Assembly: GCA_004335635.1 (NCBI GenBank)
Contig: QAXH01001035.1
Span: forward strand, 401-42,832
Reading direction: 5' to 3'
DNA: 42,432 nucleotides
Source: Chloromonas sp. AAM2
Lineage: Eukaryota; Chlorophyta; Chlorophyceae; Chlamydomonadales; Chlamydomonadaceae
Part shown: in pieces, positions 36,695-42,432 of the stretch
How the letters are laid out: every line of letters begins with the position of its first letter
How positions within the stretch are numbered: the stretch's first letter is position 1
Made by a program: the position numbers and the translations under genes
The notes under the pieces: generated by a model
The model's database searches: none
The model's input: only the letters and a program-made list of their open reading frames with translations
Told to the model about the DNA's origin: nothing

Positions 36695-39013
36695 CTTCGC
36701 AGCTGCTCCTTCCACCGACCGCGGGAAAGGGCGAGCTCGAGCGGGAATAGCCCCTTTGCCCACAGCCGCAGTACTGCGCGCCGTTTCCAGGCTTCGGAAC
36801 CACGGTTATTCGGTTTTTGACCTTGCTGGTCAAACCCTTTGACAGGACGGAGGATAGGCACATACGCCTCAAGCACAGCAGGCCACAGAAGGCATAGAAG
36901 GCAGGTGTGTGAGTTTGCTTGATGGGATGGCGACTGTCTAGCAAGCCGGTAGATGGCCGGCATTGGGAGGGGCAGTGCCTGCATGCCTTGATTGACAAAC
37001 TCGAGGTAGCGGTAGCATGACTCTCTGCATTTGCAGACATCCTTCGTTGTCGGTGTGTGCCTCAACATGTGGGTCAGCAGGTGTATGCGGCAAAGGCAGA
37101 GGGGCAACAGCCAGGTGCGAGGACTTCTGGATTTTGCAAGCTCCACTATAGTAAGCTGATATTCAAACCAACAGTCTCAGGGGATGGTACCTGCATGGCA
37201 CTGCTGAGGCGAGACATTCAATGATTGACTTCTGGTTTGATCAGTTGAATGTACGAGCCTGACCAGCCAGGCAGATGGTGACCGTGAAGCATGAATCACT
37301 GCTCCTCTGAACCGGCAGTCACACATCGTACTGAGAACAACCATAGCCACTCATTCGGTCAATTTGTCAAGCCACTGAGCAAGCTGAACAGCATGTGCAC
37401 GTGTTATGCACTGTTCAGCAGACAGATATCATGTAGCGAAAACCACGTGACAGGAGAGAACCAAGCCCGTCTCACATCCGTCTGACATGCCAGAGGGAGC
37501 GGTGACCCAAACTCACGAGCATGGCCAGCTGCATGGCATCACCACCAACTCGAGCAGAACCTCTTGGTCATGCTAAAAACCAGTTCTGGGACAATTCCTG
37601 GGTCATGCACTGAAACAAACAAGGAAGCCGCACCAAGCCAGAGGGGCAGCGTTATCTCCTGGGCGGATCAAGTTGGTGACCACCCCACGCTAATGTGGTG
37701 ACTCAGCTTCTGGACAGCTTCCCAGGAAAACCCTTCCGTTTTTTACCATTATACCGTGTGTTAAACACAGTGCTTCATTTCACTACGCTACAGGCTAACA
37801 TCTGCTACTGCCCCGCAAACAGAACAGAAAAGGTCTTGAATTAATAATGGGTTCAGCTCCAAACTGAGAGCTTCGCCACAACTCGGTTTAGATGTATCAC
37901 ACACGCACATAAGGTTCGAGTTACAGCGTGTATGCCCAGGTCTACGTGTGAATGTTGATGCTGCCTGCGACGCACGGCATCTGGGCCGTCAGGGCAAGGA
38001 GCAGCCAGTTGAAGAGACGGTGAATTACACGGACTGACGCACTACACGTGATCATCAAAGCCAGTGTAAAGTGGGTTTGATACCACTCGGAGCTCACAAT
38101 CAATCAAATGCTGGTGGTAATTTGCAGTCTGCAACGGCACACCTGGACTACAGTTATCCATACACATGTTCCAAATGATGCGCTCTTCAACACTGAAACA
38201 GACCAAGCACTTAAGAAATTGGCAATCATACTCCATCAAGGCAGAATAAACACGTCCTGCTGTCCTACAGACAATAGCTTGCCAGGTAAGGCCAGTTTCG
38301 TGTTGCATCAGCCGAGGCTGCGAGATGCTCAAACAAACTGTCAATGCGCATAAACCCCTCGTACGGGCTCTGGTTGGCGACCAATAACTGAACCGACGCC
38401 TCAGGAACAAAATGGACACAACGAGGACATCATTGACCGACGGTTGGCATCCTCATACCTCTCCTACTTTTCGCTTGCATAACCAGACGGACACGACATT
38501 TGAGAGACAATGAACATTGAGAGACGCATGTTTTCAGGCCCCTTTTGCGTCTAACGAGGTTTGCGGTCAGGACAGCACCTCGAGGGGTGACCACCACCAT
38601 TACTATCCAGGTGTATCGCTATCCCCTTCACGTGTAGGTTGAACGAGTTGGAGTCCCTCCCCTCTGGTGATGAGCTTGGACATGAAATCAAGAGTTGGCT
38701 GCAAGCAATGGCTGCCAGAGCGTGTCCCTGGCTCAGGCTGCCCCTGCAGTCATGGCTGTCCTTGCGCTGAGGCCGTAAGGCTTCTTAACAGTGCAACGAA
38801 TTGCCTGTGCACTCAAAACCGCTTACATTCTTGCATTTATACTGCCTGCGAGAGGCAACGTCTCTGCTCTGCTCAGCTGGTGTGGCATGGAATCGCCTCA
38901 GTTCCACTACTTGCTTGCAGGTTGGTAGTTTGAATGGGTTGAAGTCTCTCCCCTTTGGTGACGGAGGTACGTGTTTTTCTTTTTGTTTTGCTGAGCATGG
39001 GCCGTGGCAGGGG
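36695..39013. other. 2.3-kb region upstream of ubiquitin-L40, no gene recognised
   Basis: This should contain the ubiquitin-L40 promoter near 36700 and the 3' UTR of the LYR gene near 39000. A copy of the dispersed CCAGTTCTGGGACA repeat lies at 37579-37597. Two related tracts with the core TTG(G/A)AGTC(C/T)CTCCCCT lie at 38649 and 38939. No exon chain could be supported. Confidence 0.5.
38823..38827 (-). terminator. Putative polyadenylation signal of the LYR gene
   Basis: The plus-strand TTACA reads TGTAA on the gene strand, 186 nt after the stop codon at 39014-39016. The spacing is typical for algal genes. Confidence 0.5.
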
Positions 39014-39646
39014 TCACTGTTGTGCTGTGCTTGGCTTGTGCACCCCAATAGCTGTGACCTCCCTGGCGCTCATGACCTGCAACTGCCGGGCACCACGCCT
39101 CAACAGATGCTCAACAAGCTGCGGCCAAGACACGGGCAAGGCTGAATGAGATGCCCTGTTGCATGGCAAACCCTAAGGCCTTACATGCAAGTAAATTTGC
39201 GTCTTGCAGTGAAACGATCATTTGCAATCGACCATCATCTGAGGCAAGAGAGAGGCAGGGTGCCTTGCGTGCCGTGATATATTCTGACCTAGAGCATCTA
39301 CGTCTGGAAGGCTTATGTATACATGACCTGAGCATCAGAATTTCGTCATCATGATGGGAAGCAACAGCGTATTCTGACTGCCAGTTGTACAGGTACGTCA
39401 GCAAGTATCTCCTGAATGTGGTATGGTGTTGATGGTGCTGCCATGGCGTGCACTACTGCAACACCACACCTGTATGTTTGTTGGTGCCACGCTCCTGTTC
39501 TGCTCAAACTGCACACGGATGTACGCCTTGAGATCTTTTTGAGAGCCTGTACCGCCCTCGGTCTCCTTTGTGCGCACTACCCTCAGAGCTTGCCGGTAGA
39601 GGCCGATGACCTGTCTCTTCAGTATACCCACTCTCCTGGTGCTCAT
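39014..39646 (-). CDS. SDHAF1: LYR-motif protein, probable succinate dehydrogenase assembly factor 1
   Basis: Two exons, 39646-39470 and 39118-39014 (stop TGA 39016-39014), joined in phase 0, encode 93 residues. The N-terminus MSTRRVGILKRQVIGLYRQA contains the LYR tripeptide in the usual context of the Complex1_LYR family. It is followed by an amphipathic basic helix, the segment YIRVQFEQNRSVAPTNIQ and the closing LVEHLLRRGARQLQVM. The segment order and the (I/V)EHLLRRGxRQL ending fit SDHAF1, which helps insert iron-sulphur clusters into the SdhB subunit of mitochondrial complex II. Length fits the small SDHAF1 proteins of plants and animals. Another LYRM protein is the main alternative. The intron (39119-39469) has a CAG|GTGTGG donor and a CGCAG acceptor. 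The gene is divergent from the TMX-like gene, with 390 bp between start codons. Confidence 0.75.
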
Positions 39647-40036
39647 GAAGCTGCAGCCTTTTGAATACACGACGGCACAAGCCTTGTCTCTCCTCTGTAC
39701 AAACGCAAATCAGCTAGAAAAGCGAGGGAGCCCTGCCCTGCTCAAAACATTCTGGGGTGGTTACGGTTGCAGCACGGCAACTTAGATGCGGCGATTGCCT
39801 CAAGATCTAGACGATTGTACGCATATAGACGCATCAATCATATCCTTGGCGTGCGCTGCTGCTGCATTGTGAACAGATCACCGGACACGAAGATTTAAGG
39901 CAGGCAAGGTCTGTCCAGGGGCCAGCTAATGCTTGTAGCCCTATAGTACCCATTCGTTATCTTGTTGAAAGCATCTTCCAATAAAACAGCCAAACACCTT
40001 GTGGCTATACCTATAGCCGTCCAAAGGTGGAGGGAC
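39647..40036. promoter_or_regulatory. Divergent promoter region between LYR and TMX-like genes
   Basis: The 390 bp between two opposed start codons should contain both promoters. No defined motif was recognised. Confidence 0.45.
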
Positions 40037-42287
40037 ATGGCGCTCATAGGTCTGTTAGCCCTGGTGCTGCTGGCTGGCGTCAGGGCAGAACCAAAGGCAG
40101 GTCAAGCAAGCACCGAAAAAATCAATCCAAGGGCCAAGACGGGCACTGTCATCGATCTGGTGAGGACTGTGGGCATTCCTGCGACACTTGGTACTTATTT
40201 TGGCGTCTCCAGTTGAAGCCTTGGCACTCAACATGCACACGCTTGAACCCGGCAGTCACACGCAGCATGTGGACAGACAGACGCATTTGGACAGCATGGC
40301 ACACACGGACAGTACAGTAAAGCAGGCAAACAGTGGCTGGTATGGCTTGTTGCTTGGCACGTGTGTCCTGCATAGCCCTGCTGGCAAGCTGCAGCAGAAC
40401 AGCAGCAGACCGAAGGCACTCTGGCGGGGGACGCTCAGGCCAAGCTTGCTGCCAGAGCTGATCAGACCCATGCAGAGCACTACATTCGAACACCTGCATG
40501 GCTCTGCATACACTCTCGAGTCTCATGCTCACAGGCTGAGGCGAACTTCAATGAACTTATTCAGAATGACATCTGGCTAGTGGACGTGTATGCAACGTGG
40601 TAAGTGCTCGTGTTCCAGCTTGTGTGTTCCGTTCGTCTAGCTGACAGAGTCACAGCCCCATTCAGTGTCCCTCAGGTGCGCGTGCAATCAGGGTACAAAG
40701 CACACGTGATCCAGCGCCGCTCTGACTTGGCGGCTGTATGCGAACTGCTGACTGCAAATGCAACAAAGCGTGCTGGAATGGCGCAGCGGCCCTGTCATGC
40801 ACGGGAGCACCAACAGCAAGCATGTGTTCCTGAAGCGTTGATGAATACTGACGCTCACTTTCTGTTGCGCCATACAATGGTCAGGAGCCACATCAATGCA
40901 TCTTTGTCAACAGCTCAGGGTGCCTTAACAAGCGTTGTTCAACATCTCATATGCGAGCTGTGTGGCCTGGCCTAAGCCTTTCACTTCCATTTCTGGCCCG
41001 TTCCTGCCCGTTTACAGGTGCAGTCACTGTCGGCAGCTGGAGCCGGTGTGGACGGCCATGGCAGCGCAACTTAAGGACAAACCCGACATGCATGTGGCCA
41101 AGGTAGGCACAGCATGTGATGCCACGGTGCATATGGCGTAGTGCGTTTTACACCAATGACGCAGGGTTGGCACAGGCTGTACGTGCACTGTCCACCTCGC
41201 TCAGCCAGAAGTGCATTTGTATGGGGCCAGGTCAAGTACCGAGTTCACAGTCACACCGTACCATCGTGCCATCGTACCACCGTACCGCCGTACCACCGGG
41301 TGACTCTGACTACTGTTTGAGCATAAGCGTCACACACTTCTTTACCCCTCCATGCTACGTGTCCAAATCAGTCCTCCTCTATTCACTTGCCCGCGCTCCT
41401 TGGCCCTTTAGATTGACGGCCCAAAGAACCGCGTGCTGATGTCCCAGCTGCACGTGGAGGCCTTCCCCTCCATCTACCTACTCAGGGACGGGCGCATGTG
41501 GCACTACACGGGGGCAAGGACAGGGGAGGCGGTGAGGCAAGCCCGCAGGGGTTGGGCGCTGCCAGGCCGCGCACTCGCTGGTGTGACAATGCTGTGGAAG
41601 CTTGGATTGCAATGTTCTGGTCAGACAGTAGTGTACAAATCGTTAGGCAGTGTCCAGTGCGTACAGATATGCACGTTATGGCACTCGAAAACAGCCTTTG
41701 AAGATGTTGCAGGTCTCTTGCTCTGCCTTGTCTGCTCACGTGCCTCACGTATTGTTTTTTTTTTGTGTTCCGTGCCCGCGCCTTCAGATGGTTCAGTTTG
41801 CCACGGAGGGGTACAAGGGCGAGCCGCCGCTGGCCCCGCACCGCTGCCCCAACCACCTGCTGGGGCGCATCGTGGGGCAGGCGTACAGGTGGGGCCAACC
41901 AGTTAGCCAGTGAGAGGGGAGCTTTAAACCCAGGGGAGCTTGAAATCGTTTGGTTTATTTAGTATATAGCCATGAATGCTTCGGGATTCTGCACCTGGAA
42001 GGCTCAACACTCCCACAAGCTACTGTGTGTGTATGCGTCGCGCCCATGCACAGCCTTACCACTTTTGCACCTGCAAGTTCCCAACCCATAAAGCTGATGC
42101 GTGCGTACATGTGTGTGCGTTGTGCGCAGCCTGCCCACCCGCGTCAAGTCGGCGTACCTGCACCTGCGGGACGAACACCAGTGGAGCGACCTGGGCATAC
42201 TCATAGCGGTGCTGGGCATGCCCGTCATCTCGGGGGTGGCCACCATCTGTCTCATGGACGCAATGTACTTGCGCAAAGCACGCCGGG
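40037..42287 (+). CDS. Thioredoxin-like transmembrane protein (TMX/PDI family), 3' end outside window
   Basis: Six exons are visible: 40037-40159, 40535-40599, 41018-41102, 41412-41531, 41788-41888 and 42130-42287. They give 217 residues, with an open phase 1 at the end (donor CGGG|GTGAGA). The start MALIGLLALVLLAGVRAEPK is a clear signal peptide. A thioredoxin fold follows, with the active site WCSHCRQLEP (Cys about 64 and 67) and the cis-Pro region VEAFPSIYLLRDGR. A hydrophobic span near residues 186-206 (LGILIAVLGMPVISGVATIC) is a single membrane helix, followed by basic residues. This matches TMX-type disulphide isomerases of the ER membrane, which oxidise or reduce Cys pairs of secretory proteins. 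CSHC replaces the classical CGHC, so redox potential may differ. The last exon(s) lie beyond the window. Confidence 0.88.
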
Positions 42288-42432
42288 GTGAGAGTGTGTA
42301 TCGTCCCGCAAGTGGAACAGAAGCTGGCGGAAACATCAATCACGCATCTGAACACGTAGCATGTCTCGCATGGCCATGTGTGTGAGTTGGTTGGTGGGTG
42401 TTTTGAGAGGCGTGGTGGCGTGCATGTAGCTT

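Overview
The window is nuclear DNA of a eukaryote, most likely a chlorophycean (volvocine-type) green alga. Genes are split into many short exons with GT-AG introns of roughly 80-900 bp, acceptors are usually of the TGCAG type, the ubiquitin-L40 protein has a plant/algal sequence, and TGTAA-type polyadenylation signals follow several genes. All gene models were built by hand from splice sites, reading-frame continuity and protein-family motifs. No transcript evidence was available.

Layout: (1) 193-2777 (+), the 3' half of an M20-family peptidase (PM20D1/carboxypeptidase S type), cut by the window edge. (2) about 4186-5744 (+), an unrecognised low-complexity protein whose 5' end was not found. 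(3) 7460-14578 (-), a compact calpain cysteine protease with a complete Cys/His/Asn triad and a cysteine-rich tail. (4) 14770-32145 (+), a 37-exon gene for a protein of about 2245 residues joining some 21-23 WD40 repeats to an ankyrin-like linker and a six-helix TRP-type cation channel. (5) 35349-36694 (-), the ubiquitin/ribosomal protein L40 fusion, with a 12-nt microexon. (6) 39014-39646 (-), a small LYR-motif protein, probably the succinate dehydrogenase assembly factor SDHAF1. (7) 40037-42287 (+), a thioredoxin-like transmembrane (TMX/PDI-type) protein of the secretory pathway, cut by the right edge.

The most interesting feature is the centre. A channel likely to pass cations (perhaps Ca2+) and a calpain are head to head, with only 191 bp between their proposed start codons. 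This suggests a shared promoter and a possible calcium-entry/calcium-protease module. The WD40-TRP architecture is itself unusual: 37 exons join without a single phase conflict.

The rest is intergenic and intronic DNA with microsatellites, a 48-bp minisatellite containing an N gap exactly in register, short dispersed repeats and two local duplications of exon ends with their splice donors. I saw no tRNA, rRNA, intact transposon or CRISPR.
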